Source of the DNA: Desulfuromonadaceae bacterium
GTDB lineage: Bacteria; Desulfobacterota; Desulfuromonadia; Geobacterales; Pseudopelobacteraceae
Direction of reading: 5' to 3'
Assembly (NCBI GenBank): GCA_028687585.1
Contig: JAQTZV010000034.1
Span: 1 to 59,940, forward strand
Length of the DNA: 59,940 bases
In this document: piece by piece, positions 8,713 through 17,267 of the stretch
Position numbering within the stretch: the first letter of the stretch is position 1
Layout of the letters: the number at the start of each line of letters is the position of its first letter
Program-made: the position numbers and the translations under genes
The notes under the pieces: generated by a model
Seen by the model: the letters and a program-made list of their open reading frames with translations, nothing else
Told to the model about the DNA's origin: nothing
The model's database searches: none

Positions 8713-9800
8713 GATATCGCTGGGATAAATGCATAAAACACTACGACTGTGACGTCGATCCTTTTTTAAAGTTACATTTTTCTGAAACGCACAGGAAAGT
8801 TTTATTAATTGCTGGAGCAGGTTTTGATCCAAGGGCGAAAGCAAATGTGCTGGCATTACATGAGATTCTTGGCAATAGCTTAGAATGCATCTTCATAAAA
8901 GAGGAACGTCCTGAGCCAGATCCTAAATTGGTTCAGAAGGCAAACGAAAATCTTAATCAGCTGACGACAATATATCCAGCAAGTTCAGTTATAACCATTG
9001 ATATCTTTGCCGATGACAACGCTGTTGTTGGTGGCATAAATATAATAAAAAGCTTACAGGATATAAATCTTGATGGTTTTACAGATCTAATAGTTGATTT
9101 TAGCGCCTTATCAATAGGGGTTAGCTTCCCTATTGTAAAATATTTTTTTGATTTAATTGTTCGAGATGAACTAAAAGTCAACATTCATCTGCTTGTCATA
9201 TCAAATCCGAGTATGGACGGCATGATATGCTCCGTACCAAATGATCGGGCAACTGAAATTCGAGGGTTTGCGAGAAGTGATCGCCTCTACGGTGAGGCAG
9301 ATAAGGCGAAGTTATGGTTGCCTCAATTATCTGGTGGTCGCAAAGAAGTGCTTCGGAGAATTCATGATAGTGTGGTTCCACACGATGTTTGTCCAATAGT
9401 ACCGTTCCCTTCTGGAGATGTGAAAAAGGGCGATAATATTGTCATTGACTTTATAGCTGAATTAGAGAGTGAGTGGCGCGTTGACAAGCGTAATTACGTT
9501 TACGCGGATGAAAACCAGCCACTTGATATCTATCGGACAATTTTAAAAATTGACGATCAACGGCGGCCTGTTTTTCAGACTTTTGGCGGTTCAGTAATAA
9601 TTTTATCACCGCTCGGCAGTAAATTACTTGCTATTGGGGCACTTATGGCGGCCTTAGAAAGAAAATTTCCAATAGTGTATGTAGAGGCACTTGAATACAC
9701 AGTAGACTGGGAAAAAGTAGACCTCCTTCAGATTGATACCTCAAAGAAAGCCCACATTTGGCTTTATGGTGAAGCGTATCAGAATGACTTTACGATGTAA
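8709..9800 (+). CDS. Rossmann-like protein of unknown function in the SIS/PRTase operon
   Basis: 363 residues. Residues 31-43 (KVLLIAGAGFDPR) look like the first strand and glycine loop of a Rossmann-type fold. Further strands follow at about residues 91-97 and 115-125 (FTDLIVDFSALS), with a second alternating alpha/beta region after residue 290 (SVIILSPLGSKLLAIG). Architecturally this could be a nucleotide or dinucleotide sensor, reminiscent of CARF-like proteins in layout only; no specific family is recognised. Translation is coupled to the ATPase gene by a 4-nt overlap, so the two proteins probably work together. Confidence 0.6.
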   Translation: MRYRWDKCIKHYDCDVDPFLKLHFSETHRKVLLIAGAGFDPRAKANVLALHEILGNSLECIFIKEERPEPDPKLVQKANENLNQLTTIYPASSVITIDIFADDNAVVGGINIIKSLQDINLDGFTDLIVDFSALSIGVSFPIVKYFFDLIVRDELKVNIHLLVISNPSMDGMICSVPNDRATEIRGFARSDRLYGEADKAKLWLPQLSGGRKEVLRRIHDSVVPHDVCPIVPFPSGDVKKGDNIVIDFIAELESEWRVDKRNYVYADENQPLDIYRTILKIDDQRRPVFQTFGGSVIILSPLGSKLLAIGALMAALERKFPIVYVEALEYTVDWEKVDLLQIDTSKKAHIWLYGEAYQNDFTM

Positions 9801-9813
9801 ATAGGGCGGTGAG

Positions 9814-10869
9814 ATGAACTCAAAGTTACAATTAAAACCTTCGATATATGGAACTGGTCTTATTGCTTTAGATTTGGTTGTCAGTGTACAGCCTAATCAA
9901 CCTATTCAAAGCTGGGCAGGTGGTACATGTGGTAATGTATTAACCATATTGAGCTATTTAGGATGGAAAGCATACCCTATCGCCCGGCTAAATGGTGATA
10001 CTGCGTCAATACGAGTCAAAGATGACATAACGCGCTGGGGGGTTAAACTAGACTTCGCTGAACAGCCACCAACTGCAAGCACTCCGATCATAGTTCAAAA
10101 AAACACTCAGGACAAATCAGGCAATCCTATTCATAAATTTTCTTGGCACTGTCCTAATTGCGGCGCGTGGTTACCGAACTATAAAGCTGTGACATTGGCG
10201 TCTGCAAAAGCAATATCCGACAAAATTAAAATACCGAATGTCTTTTTCTTTGACCGAGTGTCACCGGCAGCGCTAATTATTGCCAAAAAGTGTAAAGAGA
10301 TGGGGGCACTAATTTTTTTTGAGCCTTCTGGAAAGTGTGAGCCAAAAAAGTTAGAGCAGGCTTTAGAATTAGCGGATATTGTAAAATACAGTCATGAAAG
10401 AATAGATTCACTCGAAAGTCAATTGACAGGCGACTGCAAAGTTTCACTGGAAATTAAAACATTAGGATCGAAAGGGTTATCATTTAGATCACATTTGTTC
10501 GGAAAGAAAAAATGTACGTGGTTTGATCTTGAAGCACCAATAGTTGACTCCGTCAAAGATACGTGCGGTTGTGGCGATTGGACTACAGCAGGGATTATTT
10601 CAAAAATATGTGATCAAAGTGGCGTGGATTCTTTACATGGAAGGACCTTCGAGCAGATCATTGAAGCTATGAATTATGGGCAAGCGCTAGCTGCGTGGAA
10701 TTGTGGATTTGAAGGAGCACGCGGAGGTATGTATAGTGTTAACCGAGCAAAATTTAATAGTGATATCAAAAAAATACTACATGACAGATCTCATACCCCT
10801 TCAAAGCTGACAAAATCAGCTGCTCTCGACAGGCCACCTTCTTCGGTTTGTCCATCATGCTACCAATAG
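9814..10869 (+). CDS. PfkB-family kinase with added CxxC motifs
   Basis: 351 residues. The ribokinase/PfkB layout is clear: an N-terminal GTGLIALDLV strand, the substrate-side AGGTCGN loop (35-41), and the C-terminal signature DTCGCGDWTTAG (249-260), in which Asp255 would be the catalytic base. The usual GAGD anion hole is GCGD here. Two CxxC pairs are unusual for the family: CPNC at 113-116, in an insert in the lid region, and CPSC at 346-349, at the very C terminus. They could form a zinc site or tie the tail to the lid. The last gene of the operon, 14 nt after its neighbour with a GGCGGTGAG binding site. Likely substrate: a sugar or nucleoside. Confidence 0.8.
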   Translation: MNSKLQLKPSIYGTGLIALDLVVSVQPNQPIQSWAGGTCGNVLTILSYLGWKAYPIARLNGDTASIRVKDDITRWGVKLDFAEQPPTASTPIIVQKNTQDKSGNPIHKFSWHCPNCGAWLPNYKAVTLASAKAISDKIKIPNVFFFDRVSPAALIIAKKCKEMGALIFFEPSGKCEPKKLEQALELADIVKYSHERIDSLESQLTGDCKVSLEIKTLGSKGLSFRSHLFGKKKCTWFDLEAPIVDSVKDTCGCGDWTTAGIISKICDQSGVDSLHGRTFEQIIEAMNYGQALAAWNCGFEGARGGMYSVNRAKFNSDIKKILHDRSHTPSKLTKSAALDRPPSSVCPSCYQ

Positions 10870-10972
10870 CTAACTTCCATCAAGTCAAAAACCAGGTGCA
10901 GGATGCTCGCCGCCAAACCAGCTGACGCCCTAGGCGGCAGCGACACATCGACGTTCCCACCTCCCAAAGAAT

Positions 10973-11143
10973 TTACAGTCGTGCATTTCTCACCTTCTCC
11001 TCACGATCCAGTAACCTTTGTGCCCATTCGCGGGCGCGATGATATCGTTCCAGCTGGGTCGCACTGGGGAGTTGGCCGCTGGTCATGGCACTGGATGCCT
11101 CCAGTAATTCCTGGAGCGATGCCAGCAGATCCTCATTACTCAT
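10973..11143 (-). CDS. Small helical protein, 56 residues, unknown
   Basis: ATG at 11143 is preferred over the longer frame from 11158 because GGAGG stands 8 nt upstream of it. The product (MSNEDLLASLQELLEA...) is almost entirely helical and charged. It lies immediately downstream, on the same strand, of a fragment of an abiEii gene end. It could be a small regulator or the C-terminal part of the toxin's old operon, but nothing proves function. Confidence 0.35.
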   Translation of the reverse strand: MSNEDLLASLQELLEASSAMTSGQLPSATQLERYHRAREWAQRLLDREEKVRNARL

Positions 11144-11184
11144 TACAGAAACCTCCATTTGTTGTTATCCTTCGGTCTTAATTC

Positions 11185-11237
11185 GGCTTGCCACATCCTG
11201 AAAGAAATCGTGCGATCAGAGGGCAAGCATCTGCTGA
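11185..11237 (-). pseudogene. Remnant of an abiEii 3' end
   Basis: These 53 bases match 13490-13542 with 48 identities, same orientation and length. On the minus strand they encode the C-terminal stretch of the AbiEii-like protein, but a TGG codon has become TGA. No more of the gene is recognisable beside it. Confidence 0.7.
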
Positions 11238-11288
11238 TAAATTCAAATTCCGACAGAAACATATTAAAGAATATTTTCAATGCAAAAT

Positions 11289-11666
11289 CTATTTCAGAAT
11301 TCCAGCTTTAACTGCATCATCAATAAAACTTTCCTCAATCGCTTCTTTTGCCCACGATTCTTTGCATTGAACCAAAACCCTGGCCGCGCCTTCTGCTACC
11401 GCAGGAATATTACTCCACAGGGCGTTGCGGATCGACCGCAGTTCATTCGCAGTGGCTTTTCTGCCATCAGCCCAGTTCCTGCATTGTTGACACAGGAGTG
11501 CCAAGGAATCCATGTCAGGTGATACATCAGGCTTATAATCCCATACCCGGAGATCATCTTTACTCTCGCACCACTCACACTTGAAGCCGGCCCGTTTGCC
11601 GATGGATTTCCCAAAGGAGCTGATCTCTTCCAGACGTTCTTGGTTACCCTGATATCCTTTTGCCAT
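11289..11666 (-). CDS. PhnA-like zinc-finger protein
   Basis: 125 residues. Cys pairs at 30/33 (CEWC) and 59/62 (CQQC) form an HNH-like zinc ribbon. The downstream LWSNIPAVAEGAARVL matches the W-S-x-x-P-A-V segment found in PhnA-like proteins. Despite the PhnA name no phosphonate function is demonstrated for this type; with an HNH-like finger it may bind nucleic acid. It is the last gene of a short minus-strand module behind ihfA and an AAA ATPase. Confidence 0.6.
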   Translation of the reverse strand: MAKGYQGNQERLEEISSFGKSIGKRAGFKCEWCESKDDLRVWDYKPDVSPDMDSLALLCQQCRNWADGRKATANELRSIRNALWSNIPAVAEGAARVLVQCKESWAKEAIEESFIDDAVKAGILK

Positions 11667-11690
11667 GGGTGTCCTGTGAATTCATGATTT

Positions 11691-11966
11691 TCACTGATTG
11701 ATTGCATCCTTAAGCAGAGTACTCGGCCTGAAACCCAATATACGCCTGGCTTCAATTATAATTGTCTCGCCGGTCTGCGGATTGCGGCCTCGACGGTCTG
11801 CCTTCTGTTTAACGACAAAATTGCCGAAACCGGATATTTTAAGATTCTCGCCGGATTCGAGAGTACTTTTCATAATGGAAAAAACCGCTTCTACCATCTC
11901 GGCTGACTCTTTTCGTGTCATGCCGATGCCTTCCTGAACCTTTTCAACGATGTCTGCTTTGGTCAT
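11691..11966 (-). CDS. ihfA: Integration host factor alpha-like DNA-bending protein
   Basis: 91 residues, the usual length of IHF/HU family subunits. The DNA-binding arm RRGRNPQTGE is at about residues 58-67, and the two N-terminal dimerisation helices are present (MTKADIVEKVQEG..). The C-terminal segment ILGFRPSTLLKDAIN is IHF-alpha-like rather than HU-like. An element-borne copy could support its own recombination, replication or transfer complexes. No partner beta subunit is seen nearby, but an HU gene is at 58926. Confidence 0.85.
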   Translation of the reverse strand: MTKADIVEKVQEGIGMTRKESAEMVEAVFSIMKSTLESGENLKISGFGNFVVKQKADRRGRNPQTGETIIIEARRILGFRPSTLLKDAINQ

Positions 11967-12031
11967 TGTGTTCCCCCTGCTACGGTATGTATCGATAAGA
12001 AGCTTTCATACTTAAAATAGATGTGAATAGT

Positions 12032-13345
12032 TCATTCGGCTCCCATGTTAAGGAGATATTGAAAGGCCGGAATGAGCCTGATATGCTTGTCGTCAATGCT
12101 CAGCTCACCTTCTTCTTCATACGTTACAATCTCGCCACTCTTCAAACCTGTTTCATCAAGCGCCTTTACCAGTGCACGCAATTCGCGGTTGCGGGTTCTG
12201 TCATCACCGAGATCGAGGACTACCTGAACCAGGTTCGTGATTTTCCCCTTACGGCTGCAGGCAAAGTCAACCTCGTGACCATTGGCAGTCTTGTAATAGT
12301 GCAACTCATAGCCTCTGCGCTTCAGTTCAAGATAGACCATATTTTCCAGCAGGTGCCCGCGATTCTCACTGAAACTGAAGCCTACGGCTCCCGCCATGCC
12401 GGTATCAATGGCATAGATTTTCTTCGGGCTCTTGATTTGCTCTTTGACCGAAAAGGCAAACAGATCGAGGGTGAACAGCAGATAAGCATCGCTGAAATAG
12501 CCCATATATTCCTTTACCGTCTTGTCGTTAAGGCCGACCAACGGAGCAAGCTTGTTGAAGCTGTAAAGCGATGAGATGTTCGAGGCCAGATAGAAAAACA
12601 TATTTTCAAGTTCAACTGCCTTTTTGATGGCGAAGCGCGGTGCAATGTCCTGATAAAGAATGTTACGGGCATACATGACCAGTACTTCTTTTTGGGTAGC
12701 CGACAGTTTGATGGACGTTGTTTCCGGAAATCCCCCCTGACAGAGGTAACCATCAAAAAGATTACGCAACCGGTTACGCTCCCGTGTGACCGCAACTGCA
12801 TCAGCAAGCTCCAGACCATTGGCACACGCATATTCGGCGAATGAGAACGGATAAACCTCCACCGGCAGCGCCCTGCCGGAGAGCAGGGTGATAAATTCCG
12901 ATGACAGTAGATGCGAGTTTGATCCGGTAACAATGAACTTTATCTGTTGTGTTTCATATCTGGCTTTTACAAACACCTGCCATTCAGTAAAAAAGTGCAC
13001 TTCATCGAGAAAACAATAGACGGTGCCCTGCGGAGCAACAAGCTTGAGGTAGTCTTCGTATGCGCGTTCCAGGTAAGAGACGTCGTTCCGATAACGACTG
13101 AACTGCGGGTTTTCCAGATTCAGAAAGAGGATGTTACGGGGCTGAACGCCCTTGTCCCGGATCAGATGATTGATCACCTGGCGCACCAGTGTGCTCTTGC
13201 CGGAACGACGTACACCCACCAGAGCTATGATATGAGGAACGTCAAGGTACTCTTTTACTTTGGCAAGCGCTTCACGGGGAACTCCCTCGCTATAGAGCGG
13301 ACCGTCCCAATGTGTATTTTGATCGACAATTACGCTTTCAAACAC
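12032..13345 (-). CDS. AAA ATPase with C-terminal DUF4143-type domain
   Basis: 437 residues, typical for this family. Walker A GVRRSGKS is at 44-51 and Walker B CFLDEV at 111-116, followed by the sensor FIVTGSNSHLLSS. The C-terminal half carries the DUF4143 pattern with a late ELKRRGYELHYYK..EVDFAC segment resembling a degenerate restriction-like fold. Members of this family are widespread and usually monocistronic; substrate and role are not established. It sits in a module bounded by two copies of the abiEii 3' end. Confidence 0.85.
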   Translation of the reverse strand: MFESVIVDQNTHWDGPLYSEGVPREALAKVKEYLDVPHIIALVGVRRSGKSTLVRQVINHLIRDKGVQPRNILFLNLENPQFSRYRNDVSYLERAYEDYLKLVAPQGTVYCFLDEVHFFTEWQVFVKARYETQQIKFIVTGSNSHLLSSEFITLLSGRALPVEVYPFSFAEYACANGLELADAVAVTRERNRLRNLFDGYLCQGGFPETTSIKLSATQKEVLVMYARNILYQDIAPRFAIKKAVELENMFFYLASNISSLYSFNKLAPLVGLNDKTVKEYMGYFSDAYLLFTLDLFAFSVKEQIKSPKKIYAIDTGMAGAVGFSFSENRGHLLENMVYLELKRRGYELHYYKTANGHEVDFACSRKGKITNLVQVVLDLGDDRTRNRELRALVKALDETGLKSGEIVTYEEEGELSIDDKHIRLIPAFQYLLNMGAE

Positions 13346-13468
13346 ATCAACTCCGAACTAAATTACATTTGTTCGCAATATAGCACGAATTATAGATATT
13401 TAAACACTTATTCAGGTAGCAGCATGGAGTCAGGACAAGAATGTGAAAGAAATACGAGCCATGGCCGG

Positions 13469-14092
13469 TTATACTTCAACTCGAATCCTGCTTGCCACAT
13501 CTCTAAAAAAATCGTGCGACCAGAGGGCAAGCATCTGCTGATCCTTGACGAAGGGCGCCACATCTTTACGAGCCTGATTCACATCCAATCGGTCGATTGC
13601 CTCGAACAGTAAATCGGTGAAAACTACCGGTGAAAGATTTTTATCCCCGCTCCAATGGCCGGTCTGGCGCATCCGCTGCTCAAGGTGAGCGAGGTTCAGG
13701 TGCGGAAGGTTCGCGGCATACCAGATCAAATCGTACCAATCACGACCCTTGACCCGGTTCTTCCACTTGCGGAAGAGGATTGCGTGCATCTTGCCGGCAA
13801 AGAGATCCGGGAGCGAATAGCTCCGGACGGCAAACGGTATCGGTTGCAGCAGATAGCGGGTCTGGGTGGAAAATCCCGGAGGCGGGTCTGTGTCCACCTC
13901 GATCTTTACCTTCAGTACCTGTCCGGCTGCAACCTGACCGGTAAGTTCCTCACCGGCCTCAATGACCAGAAGTTCATTACGAGTGTTCGCTTTGAGGAAT
14001 GCAGACTGCGCCGCCGATTCCACCGCCTTGTCAACCACCTCCACCCGGACGTTGAAACCGAATGCCAGCAGTTCCTCCTCAAGTGATGCCGT
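13469..14092 (-). pseudogene. AbiEii/AbiGii-type nucleotidyltransferase, N-terminally deleted
   Basis: The recognisable AbiEii-like part begins at about 14092 (TASLEEELLAFGFNVRVEV) and runs to the stop at 13469, with the RYLLQPIPFAVRSYSLPDLFAGKMHAIL region where the family's substrate pocket continues. The conserved nucleotidyltransferase start (GG(T/S)..., DID) that should precede it is absent: upstream codons belong to hsdS in another frame. So about 90-100 N-terminal residues are lost and no AbiEi antitoxin is present. The open frame extends to 14239, but those codons are only the shadow of hsdS. Confidence 0.7.
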
Positions 14093-14534
14093 GTAGCGGC
14101 GGAAGGGGAATGGAATAGCCAAGAACATCATTCGGTCGAATAGCTGCATAATTTGTCGAGCCTTGCGCAGCAACCTGATCACGGAATGCTGGGGTTCGGC
14201 TATAAAAGTCCAGAAAACGCACATCCAGTTTTGCTTCATCTATCCCAAACAAGAAATAATGGCTGCTCACGATGGAGCCGTTCAATTCATCCGGCACAAT
14301 ACCGAAGCCGCCCACCTTGGCATCTATTTCCGCAACTAGAAATTCTCCAGCCTTGCAAACCTGCTGTTTTTTGGTCTTGATTTCCGCGCCAGTAACCGCA
14401 TCACGAAGTACAATGCCCTGAGCATGAAGTTTCACGCGACACCGCTTGTATTTCTCAAAATCGTTGATCTGGATAAACTCTTTACGGTGGGTCAGCAACT
14501 CTTCCAGCGCCACCAGCGGCCACGCAACACTCAT
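14079..14534 (-). pseudogene. hsdS: Type I restriction specificity subunit HsdS, truncated after one target domain
   Basis: 151 codons, against about 400-450 for a normal HsdS. The sequence shows one target-recognition domain (residues about 1-130) and the start of the conserved spacer (IPLPPL), where P-E-Q normally follows. Instead it runs into abiEii sequence and stops 4 codons later. The start overlaps the hsdM stop (14531-14534). Half-size HsdS proteins can dimerise to restore activity in some systems, but this one has lost the spacer helix that would do so. Confidence 0.85.
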
Positions 14535-16069
14535 TGCCCCACTCCCGCCAGAACCAGCCTAATCTCACCCATGATCTCCAGTATCCGCTGCTCTTTCCTG
14601 ACAATATCTTCCACCAGCTGCTCCGGCGGCAGATGTTCGAAGTCATCTTTGCCGGTGGGATTCTTGATGTCCAGGTTGTAGCCGTTATCAATAATCCGCT
14701 CTACTGGCACGCGCCAGGCGTGCCCGTTCTCCTCCCTGTTGTTCCACCATGACAGGCAATCGGAAAATTCCTCAAACTGGACCGGCTGGGTTTTGGTGTA
14801 GTTCTTCCGTCCTTCCGGCAACGGCTGTTCATAGTACCAGACCTCTTTCGTCGGCCCGGAGCGGTCGAAGAACAGGAGGTTGGTGGGGATACCGGTATAC
14901 GGGGCAAAAACGCCATTGGGCAGACGCACTATGGTATGCAGGTTGAAATCCTTGATCAGTCGTTCCTTGATCCGCCCACAGATGCCGTCGCCGAAGAGCA
15001 TGCCATTGGGGACGACCACCCCGGCCCGGCCAGGTTTTGGCTGGCGCTTGAGCTTGCGCATAATCATCTGGAGGAAGAGGAGCGTCGTCTCCGAGGTCTG
15101 CATCTCGGCGGGGAAGTTGTTGAGAATCCCTTTCTCTTCCTCACCGCCAAAAGGGGGATTAGTCAGGATTACATCCACCCGATCCCGGTCGCCGATTTCA
15201 TTGAGCGGAAAGCGGAGGCTGTTATCCGGATCGATTCTGGGGAATTCCAGCCCGTGCAGCAGCAGATTCATCTGCACCAGCAGATAGGGGAGCGGCTTGG
15301 CTTCACCGCCATAAATGCTGCTTCCCTGGAGAATTTTTCGCTCTTCGACGGTCGTGCACTGCTTCTCCAAGTGGCTGTAGGCCTCGACCAGAAATCCGCC
15401 AGTGCCGCAGGCCGGGTCAAGGATAGTTTCACCCAACTGGGGATTGAGGACATCGACCATGAAGCGGACAACCGGGCGAGGGGTATAGAATTCTCCCGCA
15501 TCACCGGCTGCATCGCGCATCTCCTTGAGCATGGATTCGTAGAGGTGGCTCAGGGTGTGGATCTCATCGGACGAGGTGAAGTGAATGCCATTGACCTTGT
15601 TGATCACGTCCCGCAACAGGTAGCCGTTGATCATCCGGTTGATGGTGCCTTTGAAGACGGTGGCGATGACATCCCGCCGGTCTCCGCCATTGATGCCCTG
15701 GAGACCGCGCAGATAGGCGAACAACCCGGCGCCCCTGGTTCCATCCGGACGGACCGCTTCATCGTTGTTGACGAAGGCTATCAGCTCATCGCCGGTGATG
15801 CCGTCTTCACGTGCGGCCCAGTCGCGCCAGCGATACGGTGCCTCAATTGCCGGTCGGAACTTCTCACCGGAAAGGATCGCTTCTTCCTCACGAATCCGCT
15901 CCATGTCATCAAGGAATTTGAGGAACATTATCCAGGTAAGTACGGGGAGCCGATCGATATCGCCGGAAAGCCCCTTGTCCTTGCGCATGATGTCGCGGGA
16001 TGATTTGACGATTGAGCCAAGTTGTTGCGCGGTAGTCTGGGTTTGGGCGGTTTTCTTGATGCGGGCCAT
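14531..16069 (-). CDS. hsdM: Type I restriction-modification DNA methyltransferase subunit
   Basis: 512 residues, full length. The N-terminal helical HsdM domain is followed by the SAM-binding motif DPACGTGGF (218-226) and catalytic NPPF (304-307), the N6-adenine methylase signature. It needs HsdS for target recognition; the adjoining hsdS is truncated, so methylation may be lost or altered. In type I loci hsdR normally lies near; here it is about 11 kb upstream on the same strand with other genes inserted between. Confidence 0.95.
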   Translation of the reverse strand: MARIKKTAQTQTTAQQLGSIVKSSRDIMRKDKGLSGDIDRLPVLTWIMFLKFLDDMERIREEEAILSGEKFRPAIEAPYRWRDWAAREDGITGDELIAFVNNDEAVRPDGTRGAGLFAYLRGLQGINGGDRRDVIATVFKGTINRMINGYLLRDVINKVNGIHFTSSDEIHTLSHLYESMLKEMRDAAGDAGEFYTPRPVVRFMVDVLNPQLGETILDPACGTGGFLVEAYSHLEKQCTTVEERKILQGSSIYGGEAKPLPYLLVQMNLLLHGLEFPRIDPDNSLRFPLNEIGDRDRVDVILTNPPFGGEEEKGILNNFPAEMQTSETTLLFLQMIMRKLKRQPKPGRAGVVVPNGMLFGDGICGRIKERLIKDFNLHTIVRLPNGVFAPYTGIPTNLLFFDRSGPTKEVWYYEQPLPEGRKNYTKTQPVQFEEFSDCLSWWNNREENGHAWRVPVERIIDNGYNLDIKNPTGKDDFEHLPPEQLVEDIVRKEQRILEIMGEIRLVLAGVGQ

Positions 16070-16253
16070 TGGTGTCCTTTATGTATAAATGGTTATTCTG
16101 ATTTCATGTTTGATATGCAAAAGCTCGATTCCGGGTTGGCTTTTCAGTTCAGTCAAATGAATGTACTGAGAAGAAACTTATCTGTAACGCCAGTGAGTTG
16201 ACCGGCGTCAGGCCGGTCTGACGCCTTGTTGAACATTCGCCAATTTCGATCAC

Positions 16254-17003
16254 CTAACGTGGACGTTTGTAGTAATTAAGTATAAGAGCTTTCCCGTTTT
16301 CGAACTTGCTAATTACTAAACTGCTTTTGGTCGGCTCGTAAAAGAACAGAAAGTCTCCTGAATGGCCAATGAATCTCAGCCGTTGAGTTGGGTCGTCTTG
16401 TTTCCCAGAGTCTATGTTGTTGATAGGTGAAAGTGCATACTGATATTTTATGCCGCTTACAATTTGTTCTGCATTAAGCCGACCGTATCCGTAAGCAAAG
16501 GTCGGAAGCATAGCTAATAAATAAATGACAATGGAGCGTGAGCTATCGTGAGGAATTATAGTTTGCAAAAAGCCTTGTTTTTTTGCGAAGGCGTAGGCGG
16601 GAAAGGCGAGTAGGATCGGTAGGATGTGCCACTTCCCGACTGGCCCAAATATAAGAAGCGCAATCGTTCCACACAAATACGCGAAAACTATGTATGGAGC
16701 TATTTTGTGAAGAAGTTTGCCCACCAGAGTGTCTCGTCCACCACCGGAAGGAAGATTGTTCGAGTCAGATGTCAGTTCGCCAAGAATAGCACCAATAGCA
16801 GAAAATACGAATGCAGAAGCAATAGGGTAAGCCGTTGACTTAATTATATCGGCGAGACTCAGGTACTCTAAGATATTAACGTTAAATGTTGCCCAGTATC
16901 CCCACAGATATAAGGCACCTACAGTGATGAAGTATAAAGAACAAAAATATACGTAGGTTGACACTCTTTCTTTGGTCGGCTGTTTTTGCATAGTTTCTGT
17001 CAT
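16254..17003 (-). CDS. Multi-pass membrane protein of unknown function
   Basis: 249 residues with about five hydrophobic segments (residues about 17-38, 55-76, 100-118, 124-137, 155-173), then a hydrophilic C-terminal domain of about 70 residues. The start MTETMQKQ is not a signal peptide. No family recognised. It is flanked by GC-rich imperfect repeats rather than by its neighbours' operon signals and lies between hsdM and an hsdR remnant, so it looks like an inserted cassette. It could be the membrane effector of a defence pair, but nothing shows this. Confidence 0.6.
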   Translation of the reverse strand: MTETMQKQPTKERVSTYVYFCSLYFITVGALYLWGYWATFNVNILEYLSLADIIKSTAYPIASAFVFSAIGAILGELTSDSNNLPSGGGRDTLVGKLLHKIAPYIVFAYLCGTIALLIFGPVGKWHILPILLAFPAYAFAKKQGFLQTIIPHDSSRSIVIYLLAMLPTFAYGYGRLNAEQIVSGIKYQYALSPINNIDSGKQDDPTQRLRFIGHSGDFLFFYEPTKSSLVISKFENGKALILNYYKRPR

Positions 17004-17102
17004 GTAGGCCTCAGTTCGACGGTAGCGGGGCGCAGCGGCGGCGTTAGCCGACTGACTGTCGACACATGGCTGAACCCTTTCGAGGTGCCTTCTAGGTAAG
17101 AC

Positions 17103-17267
17103 CTAGTCGTTAGCTTTTTCCTCAGATTTTATTGCACTGCCTTTTTCTACAAAAGTAATAAGAGACCCTACGAACATTGCTGCTGAAACCATACCAGACA
17201 TAATACCTCCCATGACTATTAAAGCTCCTGCATTAACATGAAGCTGGTTTTCCAGATATTCCTGCAT
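17103..17267 (-). CDS. Small single-pass membrane protein, 54 residues
   Basis: ATG 17267 overlaps the TAA of the hsdR remnant (TTTTAATG). The product starts MQEYLENQLHVNAG, has one strongly hydrophobic Gly/Met-rich segment (about residues 15-41, GALIVMGGIMSGMVSAAMF) and a charged Lys/Glu tail. The same TAATG overlap with the first four codons MQEY also follows the complete hsdR at 27104, but the frame there ends after 22 codons of unrelated sequence. This suggests a small gene once coupled to hsdR. Confidence 0.5.
   Translation of the reverse strand: MQEYLENQLHVNAGALIVMGGIMSGMVSAAMFVGSLITFVEKGSAIKSEEKAND

Noticed and set aside
12514..12933. Second minus-strand frame inside the AAA ATPase gene
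   Set aside because: Out-of-frame shadow of an intact P-loop protein.
14936..16003. 355-codon plus-strand open frame opposite hsdM
   Set aside because: Lies entirely antisense to a gene with clear methyltransferase motifs; no binding site and no recognisable product.
16190..17060. attC-like sites flanking the 249-residue membrane protein gene
   Set aside because: GTTCAAC and GGCTAAC-like boxes and GC-rich inverted repeats occur on both sides, but the partner boxes do not fit GTTRRRY and the spacing (36-38 bp) is too short for a normal attC.
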